Assembly (NCBI GenBank): GCA_002306075.1
Contig: DBRW01000025.1
Span: forward strand, 15,667-39,695
Direction: 5' to 3'
DNA: 24,029 nt
Origin: Synergistaceae bacterium UBA1358
Lineage (GTDB): Bacteria; Synergistota; Synergistia; Synergistales; Synergistaceae
Positions 15,543-24,029 of the stretch are shown piece after piece. The notes beneath the pieces were generated by a model. The model saw nothing but the letters and a program-made list of their open reading frames with translations, did not search any database and was not told the DNA's origin. The translations under genes and the position numbers were made by a program. The stretch's first letter is position 1; each line of letters opens with the position of its first letter.

Positions 15543-17300
15543 TTAAACGCTCCGTCCCAGGTATACCACTCCGCGTACACCGTCAAGAGTAATAAGCATT
15601 CCGTCTTCTACCAGGTCAAATATCCCGGATACACCTACTATTCCCGGAAGTCCCATGTTCAGGGATGCGACAGCGGTATGGCAGGAAAAACCGTCTTCTT
15701 CGCTTACAACGCCCGCTGCCCTTTCCATTGCCGGAATATAATCCCGGTCGGTCTTTCTCACTACAAGGATCGCCCCTTTGGTGATCTTCTGATTTGCCTC
15801 TTCGGGAGTTTCAGCCTTGCAGACCGCACCTCTTATCTTCTTTTTAATCAAAGACAATCCATTGCCAATTATTTTGCCAACGGTATAGACCTGGACAAGG
15901 TTCGTACTGCCCGGAACTCCGAGCGGTATGCCCGACGTGAAGACAACGTTGTCTCCTTCTTTTATAAGTCCCTCTTCCTGAACTATCGAGAGGGAGTTGG
16001 ATACCGATTCTTCTACATCGGTCGTAAAAGGACATATCAGAGGATATACGCCCCATACCAGAGCTAGTTCGCGCCACGTTGAAAATGACGGGGTCAGCGC
16101 GATCACCGGACACTCTGGCCTGTACTTGCTGACCATCCTTGCAGTCGCCCCGCTCCTCGTCAATGAGAGTATTGCAGCCGCACATACCGCCTCTGAGATG
16201 TCACGCGCTGCACGGCTCACTGCATCGGCTGTTTCTCCACAGTTGTAGAATACCTTCGGGGTCCTCTGCCATTTCATTAAGCTTTCTTCCGTCCGGATCA
16301 ATATCCTGTGCATAATGTTCACGGATTCGACCGGGTACCTGCCGCTTGCAGTCTCTCCTGACAGCATGACGGCATCTGCCCCGTCAATGACCGCGTTTGC
16401 CACGTCGCTTGCCTCAGCTCGGGTCGGCTTCGGGTTGCGTATCATCGAATCAAGCATCTGGGTCGCTACTATAGCCGGTTTTCCCTGTGAACGGCACTTC
16501 TCTATTATCTCTTTCTGGACCATCGGGACATCTTCAGTCGGCATCTCGACCCCGAGATCTCCCCTGGCCACCATTATCCCGTCGACCACGGCAAGGATCT
16601 CATCAATATTTTCCACAGACTGTCTCGTCTCGATCTTTGCGATTATCTTTGCCTCTCCGGAATTATCCTCGAGCACTTTCCTCACGCCCAGGATATCTTC
16701 CTTTGTCCTCACGAAGGAGACGGCTATATAATCCACGTGGTGTTCTATGCCCCATCTTATGTCACAGATGTCCTTGTCAGTCAGCGTGGGGACGGAAAGA
16801 TCCGCACCCGGTACGTTCACGCCTTTTTTCTCTCCCAGTTCCCCGCCGACCAGGACCCTGCACTTGATGGAATCTCTGTCCAGCTCCTCCGCCAAAAGCA
16901 GGATCGAGCCGTCATCTATGAATATCTCCTGTCCTGCGGATATCTCCTTATACAGGTCGGGATAATCGACAGATACCCCCGACGGATTGCCTTCCACAGG
17001 CGAAAGGAACAGGCTGAACTCACGTCCGGCTTCCAGTGTGACTTTCCGATGGCCTTCCAGCATGCCTGTTCGTATCTCGGGACCTTTTGTATCGAGGAGA
17101 GTGGCCACAGGCCTGCGAAGCGCCTCTTCGACACTCCGCACATTATTGATGGTCATCCTATGGGAATCATAGTCGCCATGGCTGAAGTTCAGGCGCGCAA
17201 CATTCATTCCGGAACGGACAAGTTCCCTTATGGTCCCTTCGTCCCAGCACGCCGGCCCCATGGTGCATACTATTTTTACCTTCCTTTCCAGTCTTTTCAT
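15543..17300 (-). CDS. pyk: Pyruvate kinase with C-terminal PEP-utiliser-like domain
   Basis: Pyk converts PEP and ADP to pyruvate and ATP. The 585-residue protein is the long Bacillus-type form. The catalytic barrel shows NVARLNFSHG (residues 33-42), the signature IIAKIETRQSVENIDEI, MVARGDLGVEMP and MLDSMIRNPKPTRAEASDVA. After the allosteric domain, an extra C-terminal domain (about 480-580) resembles the swivelling PEP-utiliser domain, with FSCHTAVASLNMGLPGIVGV at the place of the phosphohistidine motif of PEP synthases. The ATG overlaps the mtrB stop by 4 nt (ATGA), with GGAG about 5 nt upstream. Confidence 0.97.
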   Translation of the reverse strand: MKRLERKVKIVCTMGPACWDEGTIRELVRSGMNVARLNFSHGDYDSHRMTINNVRSVEEALRRPVATLLDTKGPEIRTGMLEGHRKVTLEAGREFSLFLSPVEGNPSGVSVDYPDLYKEISAGQEIFIDDGSILLLAEELDRDSIKCRVLVGGELGEKKGVNVPGADLSVPTLTDKDICDIRWGIEHHVDYIAVSFVRTKEDILGVRKVLEDNSGEAKIIAKIETRQSVENIDEILAVVDGIMVARGDLGVEMPTEDVPMVQKEIIEKCRSQGKPAIVATQMLDSMIRNPKPTRAEASDVANAVIDGADAVMLSGETASGRYPVESVNIMHRILIRTEESLMKWQRTPKVFYNCGETADAVSRAARDISEAVCAAAILSLTRSGATARMVSKYRPECPVIALTPSFSTWRELALVWGVYPLICPFTTDVEESVSNSLSIVQEEGLIKEGDNVVFTSGIPLGVPGSTNLVQVYTVGKIIGNGLSLIKKKIRGAVCKAETPEEANQKITKGAILVVRKTDRDYIPAMERAAGVVSEEDGFSCHTAVASLNMGLPGIVGVSGIFDLVEDGMLITLDGVRGVVYLGRSV

Positions 17301-17560
17301 TCAGACTCCGGCAGTTTATGTTTCCCGCTCTTTATCTCGCCGTGTTTTGTAAAGATGGTGGCGGCGCCTCTTATCTTCATTGCCGAGATATGTTCGGTGA
17401 ACTGTGCTATCCATACCTCTCCCTCATCCAGTTTCTCTGTGTGAAGGAACCTGTTCTCGGCTCCTCTTGTGACACCTATGACCGTCACTCCGTTCTCAAG
17501 CGCCTTCACTGCGATGTAGTCTCCGCCGGCAAGGCGCGCTTCGCTGTCGTTCTGAGACAT
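17297..17560 (-). CDS. mtrB: trp RNA-binding attenuation protein (TRAP)
   Basis: TRAP forms an 11-subunit ring that, when loaded with tryptophan, wraps (G/U)AG-repeat RNA and stops trp operon expression. The 87-residue protein aligns over almost its full length with B. subtilis MtrB (75 aa, recalled from memory): DYIAVKALENGVTVIGVTRG, TEKLDEGEV, IAQFTEH and SAMKIRG. RNA-contact residues K37, K56 and R58 are kept as K43, K62 and R64. T30 and T52 of B. subtilis are N36 and I58 here. It has about 6 extra residues at the N-terminus and a Lys/Glu-rich tail. The frame opens upstream inside dnaE, but AGGAG is well placed before the ATG at 17560. It lies 31 nt after dnaE and overlaps pyk by 4 nt. Confidence 0.9.
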   Translation of the reverse strand: MSQNDSEARLAGGDYIAVKALENGVTVIGVTRGAENRFLHTEKLDEGEVWIAQFTEHISAMKIRGAATIFTKHGEIKSGKHKLPESE

Positions 17561-17591
17561 CCCGACCTCTCCTCTCGTCTTTTTTCGTCCT

Positions 17592-20500
17592 TCAGGAACA
17601 GTAAGCCCTGCCCTTGGAATAGTCTGCAACTTCGCTGCAGAGACTGTCGTTCAGATCGACCTTGATCGACTTCAGCAGGGATACGATCGTCTGCTCTGAA
17701 TTTACCAATTTAAACAACACCTCATATTTGCCCGGATGTTTGCGAAGAAGTCTGCAAAGACCGCCGTAAAAATCCTCGCCCAATCCGTCGGCTTCTATCG
17801 TAATTGTAACATGAGGAGTGAGAAGGGACTTATAGTCTTCTTCGGTAATTATCTCGTCGGCCAGGATAGAAAGACCTCTGTCCTGCTTCAGCTGTCCCTT
17901 TATAAAGTACAAAGATCCTATATTCAGCAGCGGCTTGTACCTGCTCCAAAGTTTCGGGAAAACGACGACTTCTATGGTAGCCTCGGAATCCTCGAAATCC
18001 AGGACCCCCATCGGATCTCCTTTTTTTGTATAACGTTCTTTGTAAGAGGTAAGCAATCCCGCGGTCACTACCGGCTGATTGGCTGACTGCCACAGGGACA
18101 GGTCGGAGAAAGTGCAGTTTATGTGATTCCTGATCAAGGGCAGGTAGTTGTCAAACGGGTGTCCTGAAATATAAAGCCCCATGCTCTCCTTTTCAAAATC
18201 CAGCTTCTCCCTGACTGAAAAATCTTCGCACTCATCCATCACAGGTTCAATAAGAGCGTCGTCCACATTATCGAAAAGCGAGCACTGGTTGCTGTCCGAA
18301 CACCGCTTTGACGCATACTCAAGGAAAGATGGCAGAGCATTGAGAAGCTTAGCCCTGTTCTTTTCAAGGCTGTCGAACGCTCCAGACTTGATCAGGTTTT
18401 CTATTACTCCCCTGTTTACGACACGCGAATCTGTCTTGAGGAAGAAATCCCAGAAAGACTGGAACTTTCCCTCCTTCTCCCTCGACTCGATTATGTTTCT
18501 GACAGCACTCTGCCCAACTTTTGCTACGGCTGACAGTCCAAGCCTGATTATGTCGCCCGATGCGGAGAAGTCTTCCTTCGATTCATTGATATCAGGGGGT
18601 AATACTGAATATCCTGCTTCTCTGACACTCCTTATATACTGCCCTAAAACACTCATTTTAGACCCTACAATACTTGAAAGGTAGGCCGCGAGAAATTCAG
18701 GACCATAGTTTGCCTTCAGCCAGGCCGTCCTGTAGCTGATCAGTGCGTAAGCAGCGCTGTGAGACTTATTGAAGCCGTAGCCGGCAAATTTTTCTATGAT
18801 GTCGTAAATTTCTCCGGCTTTTTTGGGATCTACATTGTTTTTGACAGCTCCGTTGATGAACTTTTCACGCTGTTCCGCCATTACCTCCGCTTTTTTCTTT
18901 CCCATGGCCCTTCGCAGCAGGTCTGCCTCTCCAAGAGAGTATCCCGCCAACGAAGATGCGATCTGCATGACCTGTTCCTGGTACAGGATGACTCCGTAGG
19001 TCTCCTTCGTAGATTCGGCAAGGGCGGGATGGAGGAAGTGGACCGGCTCTTCCTTGTGCTTGCACCGTACATACTGGTCGGCCATGCCGCTTTCCAAAGG
19101 GCCCGGTCTGTAGAGGGCGACAAGGGCAATAAGGTCTTCGAAGCAGTCGGGCTTCATCCTGACCACAAGTGCAGTCATGCCGCTGGATTCGAGCTGGAAT
19201 ACCCCCAGAGTGTCCCCTCTCTGCAGCATTTCATAAGTCTTCTGGTCGTCCATCGGTATCTCGTCGAGATCTATCTCTCCCTTACCGTTGGCTTTGATGT
19301 TTTCCAGGGCCCCCTCGATCACAGAGAGAGTCCTGAGACCAAGGAAGTCCATCTTGACCAGACCAAGCTTTTCGACAGGCTCCATAGAGTACTGTGTGAC
19401 GATCTGGCTTTCTCCGAATTTCCTCACGGGCACCATCTCTATCAGTGGCCTGGGAGTTATGACTATTCCCGCTGCATGCTGCGAACAGTGCCTTGATATC
19501 CCCTCTATGTTCGACGATATATCCAGGAGTTTCTTCACCGCAGGTTCCTTGTCGTAAATAGCCTTCAGATCCGGCACTCCTGAAAGGGCATCTCCGATGT
19601 TGTTTATCCCGGACTTAAGGGAATCCGGTATAAGCTTCGTAACTCTGCGGACATCGGCGACAGTCATTCCAAGCGCCCTTCCGACATCCGTTATCGCCCC
19701 TTTGCTCTTCATACGGTCAAAGGTTATTATCTGCGCGACCCTGTCACTGCCGTACTTGCTGACGATATACTCAATCAGTTCGTCCCTTCTTTTATCCGAG
19801 ACATCGGTATCGATATCCGGCATGCTTATGCGTTCGGGGTTGAGAAAACGTTCAAAGAGCAGATTGTATCTTATCGGGTCAAGGTCAGTTATGCCCAATG
19901 ACCATGCGACTACCGAACCCGCAGCTGAGCCCCTTCCGGGACCTATGGGGATGCCCCTCTCCTTCGCAGCGTTGATGATGTCCGCTACGATGCAGAAATA
20001 ACCGGGGAAACCCATCTGTTCAATAACACCAAGTTCATAATTGAGCCTATTCACATAGATTTCGGGCGGCGAGTCGCTCTTCAGCCTTTTCTTCAGTCCG
20101 GCTTCAGCTATCCTTCTCAGGTAAGATTCAAGCGTCTCGCCCTCGGGCAGGGGGAATTCCGGAAGATAGTAATGTCCCATCTCCAGTTTCACATTGCATC
20201 TGTCCGCGATCTTCTGTGTGTTTATCAGACAATCGGGGACCTCGGCGCCAAAAAGATCCCACATCTCAGTCGGCGACCTGAAATAGTAGTCGTCTCCCCT
20301 GAACCTGTACCTGTTGGGATCGTCAACGTTGCTGTTGGTCTGGACACACAGCAGCACATCATGCCACTCCGAGTCTGTCCTGCGCATGTAATGCACGTCG
20401 TTGGTGGCTATCAGCGGGAAATTTTCCTTCCTTGCTATCTCGATAAGCTTTTTATTGACGATAGCCTGTTCTGGGATGCTGTTGTGCTGCAGTTCAAGGA

Positions 20501-21011
20501 AAAAGTTTCCATCACCCAGGATATCCCTGTAAAGGGCTGCCCTGGACAACGCTCCGTCGTTGTCGCCCTTCAGAATAAAGTTCGGGATCTCCCCTCCAAG
20601 GCAGGCTGAGGCTCCAATCAGCCCCTTGCTGTGTTTCGCCAGAAGTTCATGGTCGATCCTCGGTTTGTAGTAAAAGCCGTCCGTGTTAGCCACAGACACT
20701 ATCTTCATCAGATTGTGGTAGCCCTCTTCGTTTTCGGCAAGCAGTATCAGATGGTACTGATTTTTGCCCTCTCTGCACGTATATCCGTTTGAGTCCACGT
20801 ACACTTCGCACCCAAGTATAGGCTTTACTCCCTGCGACCTGCACTTGTTGTAGAACTCCACACAGCCGTACATGACCCCGTGGTCTGTGATGGCGATCGA
20901 ATCCATGCCCATCTCTTTTGTGGTCAGGGCAAGGCTGTCACATTTATTTGCACCGTCCAGCAGGCTGTACTCACTGTGGACGTGCAGATGTACAAAAGGT
21001 TTTTCGCTCAT
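17592..21011 (-). CDS. dnaE: DNA polymerase III alpha subunit DnaE
   Basis: The replicative polymerase. Its 1139 residues fit DnaE1. The N-terminal PHP domain keeps the metal-ligand motifs HLHVHSEYSLLDG (residues 8-20), TDHG (H44), CE (E69), ASACLGGEI and NDVHY, so a proofreading or other metal-dependent activity may persist. The polymerase has GPGRGSAAGS, the catalytic aspartates in PDIDTD (398-403) and the third in MDFLGL near residue 555. A helix-hairpin-helix region and a C-terminal OB fold (about 1000-1080) follow. The ATG overlaps the dnaX stop by 4 nt, with GGGAG 9 nt upstream, so dnaX and dnaE are translated together. Confidence 0.97.
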   Translation of the reverse strand: MSEKPFVHLHVHSEYSLLDGANKCDSLALTTKEMGMDSIAITDHGVMYGCVEFYNKCRSQGVKPILGCEVYVDSNGYTCREGKNQYHLILLAENEEGYHNLMKIVSVANTDGFYYKPRIDHELLAKHSKGLIGASACLGGEIPNFILKGDNDGALSRAALYRDILGDGNFFLELQHNSIPEQAIVNKKLIEIARKENFPLIATNDVHYMRRTDSEWHDVLLCVQTNSNVDDPNRYRFRGDDYYFRSPTEMWDLFGAEVPDCLINTQKIADRCNVKLEMGHYYLPEFPLPEGETLESYLRRIAEAGLKKRLKSDSPPEIYVNRLNYELGVIEQMGFPGYFCIVADIINAAKERGIPIGPGRGSAAGSVVAWSLGITDLDPIRYNLLFERFLNPERISMPDIDTDVSDKRRDELIEYIVSKYGSDRVAQIITFDRMKSKGAITDVGRALGMTVADVRRVTKLIPDSLKSGINNIGDALSGVPDLKAIYDKEPAVKKLLDISSNIEGISRHCSQHAAGIVITPRPLIEMVPVRKFGESQIVTQYSMEPVEKLGLVKMDFLGLRTLSVIEGALENIKANGKGEIDLDEIPMDDQKTYEMLQRGDTLGVFQLESSGMTALVVRMKPDCFEDLIALVALYRPGPLESGMADQYVRCKHKEEPVHFLHPALAESTKETYGVILYQEQVMQIASSLAGYSLGEADLLRRAMGKKKAEVMAEQREKFINGAVKNNVDPKKAGEIYDIIEKFAGYGFNKSHSAAYALISYRTAWLKANYGPEFLAAYLSSIVGSKMSVLGQYIRSVREAGYSVLPPDINESKEDFSASGDIIRLGLSAVAKVGQSAVRNIIESREKEGKFQSFWDFFLKTDSRVVNRGVIENLIKSGAFDSLEKNRAKLLNALPSFLEYASKRCSDSNQCSLFDNVDDALIEPVMDECEDFSVREKLDFEKESMGLYISGHPFDNYLPLIRNHINCTFSDLSLWQSANQPVVTAGLLTSYKERYTKKGDPMGVLDFEDSEATIEVVVFPKLWSRYKPLLNIGSLYFIKGQLKQDRGLSILADEIITEEDYKSLLTPHVTITIEADGLGEDFYGGLCRLLRKHPGKYEVLFKLVNSEQTIVSLLKSIKVDLNDSLCSEVADYSKGRAYCS

Positions 21012-22708
21012 AGATCAGCGCTCCCAAAATCGTCGGTCCCGTTGTCTCCGTTCATGTCTTTGACATAAAGGACTTCTGCCCCGAGCAGTTTGATGATCCT
21101 GTCCGTATCGGCAACGATAGAACCCCTGGAGTGTTTTCCTTTTGTCTTGGACTCATCATCAGCCGGAATATCTTCGAAGGGCAAAGAAGAAGATACCGCC
21201 GGTATATTCTCTTCCGCAGAAGGGTCCCTGAGTCCCCAGATCTCTTCTATTGCTTTTGACAGGAGTTTCCGGTTCTGCGGTATTGTCAGATATGTCAAAG
21301 ACGGTGACTGTCTGTCTGACCCAAGTCTCCAGCCGGAATCATCGGCAACGATGCCGCAGTTCAGCAAGGCAGCTCCAATTGACGTGCCCTTTCTGCCGAG
21401 CTTTGAGAGCAGCCGGGCAAAATCGGGATCTTCGATCTCGTCAAAGGACAGTTCGGCCGGACAGGATCCTGCCGATGCGCCAATGCTTCCGGCTGAAGGT
21501 ATCCTGTCGGAAACAGGTCCGGGCCGCCCGGCTTCCTTTTTTGCCGTTTCGGCCTTCTGGACAGCTACTTCGTCAGCTTTATTTTTTAGCTGGTCAGTAC
21601 CTGCTCTTTCGCTTTTGTATCCGATTATTTTTGTCAGTTCCAGCATGATGAGACCGGAAAAGACCTCCATCCTCATGCCGTACCTTGTCCTGGGCAGCAG
21701 GCTGCTGCAGAAAATACACGCAGATCTCAGCTTATCCGCACTCCAGAAAGGCGTCTCTTCTTTCAGGAATTTTCCCTCTTCTTCCGATATCTCAAGGGCA
21801 TCCATTCCCTTTTCTCCCCAAAGGGAGAAGATCCACATATCCCTGAATACCGCAAACATCGATTCGGTAAGCCTCTCCGGAGAAATACCCCTGGCCAGCA
21901 TTTCGTGAAGCGCAGCGTTAGACTCCTTGGGATCGATCCTCAGGTTTTTGACCCATTTTTCCAGTTCTGTCCTGTTGCTTCCTCCGGTGAGGGCTTTGAC
22001 GCTTTCAAGTGTAAGGCTGCCCTTTCCGAGAGATACGGCCTGCTCTGTAAGTGAAAGGGCGTCCCTCAGGGCTCCGTCTGCCTGTCTTGAAATTTCCCAT
22101 ATTGCCTCCATGTCAGCGCTGATATTCTCAGAGTCGCAGACATAAGCGATACGGTTCACCATATCGGCCATCGATATCCTGTGGAAGGGGATGTGCTGAC
22201 ATCTCGACCTTATGGTCACGGGGACTTTATGAGGTTCGGTGGTCGCCAGCAGAAAGACGACATTTGCAGGAGGCTCCTCCAAAGTTTTGAGCAGAGCGTT
22301 GAATGCCGCCTCGGTCAGCATGTGGACTTCGTCGATGATATATATTTTATAAGGTGCGCTCAGCGGTTTGAGATTTACATGGCTTTTCAGGTCACGTATC
22401 TCATTTATGCCTCTGTTGGACGCTCCGTCTATCTCGATGACATCAAGGTGTTCGCCCTGGGCTATTGCAGTGCAGGCTTCACATTCACCGCAAGGCTCAC
22501 CGTCAGACGCGCGATTTTGGCAGTTCAGTCCTTTTGCGACCAGGCGGGCAGCCGATGTTTTGCCGCACCCCCTGGGTCCCGAAAAGAGATAAGCGTGGCC
22601 CAAACGTCCTTCTTTCAGAGATTCGCGCAGGACGCTCACGGCCGCGCCCTGTCCGACCATGTCAGAAAATTTTTGGGGTCTGTATCTGCGATATAGTGAA
22701 ATGTACAT
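21008..22708 (-). CDS. dnaX: DNA polymerase III subunit tau (and probable frameshifted gamma)
   Basis: DnaX is the clamp-loader ATPase. The full-length, tau-like protein has 566 residues. It shows Walker A GPRGCGKT (44-51), a zinc module with C63, C73, C76 and C79, Walker B IIDEVHM (124-130), the sensor 1 region ATTEPHKVP and the RSRCQ arginine-finger segment. Domain III ends near residue 365 and a low-complexity linker (about 370-420) leads to a C-terminal tau domain. In the linker, a -1 frameshift signal (separate entry) would give a 422-residue gamma-like product. GGAGG lies 7 nt before the ATG. It starts the dnaX-dnaE-mtrB-pyk-nfo unit. Confidence 0.97.
   Translation of the reverse strand: MYISLYRRYRPQKFSDMVGQGAAVSVLRESLKEGRLGHAYLFSGPRGCGKTSAARLVAKGLNCQNRASDGEPCGECEACTAIAQGEHLDVIEIDGASNRGINEIRDLKSHVNLKPLSAPYKIYIIDEVHMLTEAAFNALLKTLEEPPANVVFLLATTEPHKVPVTIRSRCQHIPFHRISMADMVNRIAYVCDSENISADMEAIWEISRQADGALRDALSLTEQAVSLGKGSLTLESVKALTGGSNRTELEKWVKNLRIDPKESNAALHEMLARGISPERLTESMFAVFRDMWIFSLWGEKGMDALEISEEEGKFLKEETPFWSADKLRSACIFCSSLLPRTRYGMRMEVFSGLIMLELTKIIGYKSERAGTDQLKNKADEVAVQKAETAKKEAGRPGPVSDRIPSAGSIGASAGSCPAELSFDEIEDPDFARLLSKLGRKGTSIGAALLNCGIVADDSGWRLGSDRQSPSLTYLTIPQNRKLLSKAIEEIWGLRDPSAEENIPAVSSSLPFEDIPADDESKTKGKHSRGSIVADTDRIIKLLGAEVLYVKDMNGDNGTDDFGSADL
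21519..21558 (-). promoter_or_regulatory. candidate -1 programmed frameshift signal in dnaX
   Basis: Three elements occur in order: an SD-like AGAAGG (21553-21558), a 10-nt gap, the slippery heptamer A AAA AAG in the correct phase (21536-21542; codons GCA AAA AAG for residues 389-391), then after 4 nt a GC-rich hairpin CCGGG-CGG-CCCGG (21519-21531). The heptamer is the one used in E. coli dnaX. After a -1 slip, 31 codons are read before TGA at 21443-21441, giving 422 residues (E. coli gamma is 431). Confidence 0.75.
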
Positions 22709-22848
22709 TCTACCCCTCCTATCCGGCTCAATCTATTTTACAGGAATAAAAAGATATTTGACCTCTCATAAGCGAAAAAATATCTCCTTTTATACATATT
22801 TCCGGATCATCATATACTGTCCACGGTAATAAGTTTTCACTTGTACAT

Positions 22849-22882
22849 AAAAATTGGGAGCATGATTTGGCATTTAGCTCCC
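22849..22882 (-). terminator. rho-independent terminator of the M48 peptidase gene
   Basis: On the minus strand a 6-bp stem GGGAGC / GCTCCC (arms at 22877-22882 and 22856-22861), with an inner ATG / CAT pairing, is followed by AATTTTT. It lies about 70 nt after the peptidase stop and separates that gene from dnaX. The remaining AT-rich 140 nt presumably holds the dnaX promoter, but no convincing -35/-10 pair was found. Confidence 0.7.
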
Positions 22883-22952
22883 TGGATCGTTTCTATCTTT
22901 GATACCATGTAAAATAACTGCCCTAAATTGAAGGTCGATATAGCTGGGCCTT

Positions 22953-24029
22953 CTACTCGTAGTAATCGGCCAGCGGATTCTCCCTTCTTGCTTCAGAGAG
23001 TGCAGCGATGATCCTCTCACGGACCTCAGATATCGAAGGCATTCCTTCCGGCATCTCTCTTTCGTTCAAAACGACCCTTCCCTTTATTATCAGCGACCGG
23101 TCTCCCGCTGCTCCATGCACCGTAACGTCAAAGGGAGCCAGTTCCATCGCAAGAGAATCATCAAGATGTTTTTCCAGCCCGTCAAGAAACTTCTCGTTTT
23201 CGGCACTGAAGGGAAGTTCGATAAAGGTACTGCCGTCAATGGTGAGTACCAATCTTCCGTCGGTCGTGGTTACCTCGGTTACCAATTTGCTGACGACATC
23301 CTTTCTGTCGACCTCTATCCCGTTATCCTTCATATACTTCAAGGCTGCCCTTACCCTCTCCTCGACATCGGGGTGAGTCTGAAATATCCCGGGATCAACA
23401 TAGGCCCTTTTCATCCTCTCGACCTGGAGGCGTTCCATGGTCGTCAGCATTGCCGCAGGGTTATATCCGGCCTTGTGCATGATATCTATTCCCATTGCAT
23501 CTGCCTCTTTTTCAAGTTCGATGCTGTACGCCCCCATTATGGCAGTCTGTATCGCACTTGAAAGCATCGCGGCCGCGGCCCCTCCTCCCTGGGTCGCGGC
23601 GATCATTCCGGCCAGAGTGAGTAGGCTGAGCCTGTTGTTCCTGGCCGCCTGAATTATGCCGTGAGCCCTATCCGCATGGACAAACTCATGAGCCAGTATT
23701 GCCGCGATTTCGTCATCGCTCTTAAGAAAGTCGAGCATTCCTGTCGTTATATAGGTAAACCCTCCGGGAAGGGCAAAAGCGTTGGGATCCTTCATCTCAA
23801 GTATCTTGACATTGTATTGGAGTTCGCGTTTCAGATAAGGAGTAAGTCTGCCGGCTATCATAGCGAGCTTTGCCTCACTCGAAGGGTCAAGGACACGCGG
23901 AAATTGCTTCTCCACCTGTTCAGCTGTTTTCTTTCCTATCTTTATCTCTCTCGGTATGGTTTTGTCAGTAGGCTCGGGAGATGCCGCCGAGAATGACTGC
24001 GCGGCACAAAATAGGGGCAGCAAAAAGGC
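22953..24029 (-). CDS. M48-family zinc metallopeptidase, 5' end cut by window
   Basis: An envelope-associated peptidase of the BepA/LoiP-like M48 group. The zinc motif is HEFVH (H112-H116, counted from a TTG at 24023), with the third ligand probably E171 in ELEKEADAMG. The frame stays open to the window edge (Ala-Phe before LLPLFCAAQSFSA), so the visible hydrophobic start is the end of a signal peptide and the true start lies outside. The segment ALPGGFTYITTGML, typical of the family, precedes HExxH, and a Gly/Ala-rich stretch (about 145-165) follows. The last 130 residues have no recognised domain. A terminator follows; family members degrade or assist folding of exported proteins. Confidence 0.92.
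   Translation of the reverse strand, partial: AFLLPLFCAAQSFSAASPEPTDKTIPREIKIGKKTAEQVEKQFPRVLDPSSEAKLAMIAGRLTPYLKRELQYNVKILEMKDPNAFALPGGFTYITTGMLDFLKSDDEIAAILAHEFVHADRAHGIIQAARNNRLSLLTLAGMIAATQGGGAAAAMLSSAIQTAIMGAYSIELEKEADAMGIDIMHKAGYNPAAMLTTMERLQVERMKRAYVDPGIFQTHPDVEERVRAALKYMKDNGIEVDRKDVVSKLVTEVTTTDGRLVLTIDGSTFIELPFSAENEKFLDGLEKHLDDSLAMELAPFDVTVHGAAGDRSLIIKGRVVLNEREMPEGMPSISEVRERIIAALSEARRENPLADYYE

Noticed and set aside
16737..17444. 235-codon plus-strand frame opposite pyk and mtrB
   Set aside because: It is a shadow of two well-supported genes on the other strand and has no protein-like motif.

Overview
This 24 kb window is a dense block of bacterial housekeeping genes, almost all read from the minus strand (right to left). 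Single-copy core genes with 1-8 nt overlaps and good Shine-Dalgarno sequences show an ordinary chromosome. A PHP-containing DnaE, a cdaA-cdaR pair, a PerR-like regulator, a pyruvate kinase with the extra C-terminal phosphotransfer-like domain and a TRAP (MtrB) protein together suggest an anaerobic Gram-positive-like or Synergistota-type genome. I lean to Synergistota from the look of the proteins, but this is inference. No mobile element, CRISPR array or rRNA was seen.

Layout from right to left, in the direction of most transcription: a partial M48 metallopeptidase (22953 to the window edge) ending in a clear rho-independent terminator; a tightly coupled dnaX-dnaE-mtrB-pyk-nfo unit (22708-14700); cdaA-cdaR (14601-12468); a 344-nt gene-free interval with repeats and stem-loops; glmM-galU (about 12114-9862). 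A plus-strand island (8242-9803) carries a PerR-type regulator under an apparent PerR operator, followed by an unknown secreted protein. The minus strand then resumes with tRNA-Gln, glmU-prs-rplY-pth-mfd and mazG (7935-23).

The genes cover DNA polymerase III (dnaX, dnaE), DNA repair (nfo, mfd), nucleotide-pool sanitation (mazG), PRPP supply (prs), ribosome function and peptidyl-tRNA recycling (rplY, pth), envelope precursor supply (glmM, glmU, galU), c-di-AMP signalling (cdaA, cdaR) and glycolysis (pyk).

The most notable observations are: (1) a complete candidate programmed -1 frameshift signal inside dnaX (SD-like element, A AAA AAG, GC-rich hairpin) predicted to make a 422-residue gamma-like protein; (2) a trp RNA-binding attenuation protein gene set between dnaE and pyk, away from any trp or folate gene; (3) a near-perfect PerR box inside a 29-bp dyad upstream of the perR-like gene and its unknown secreted partner; (4) a repeat-bearing interval that splits the usually compact cdaA-cdaR-glmM cluster.
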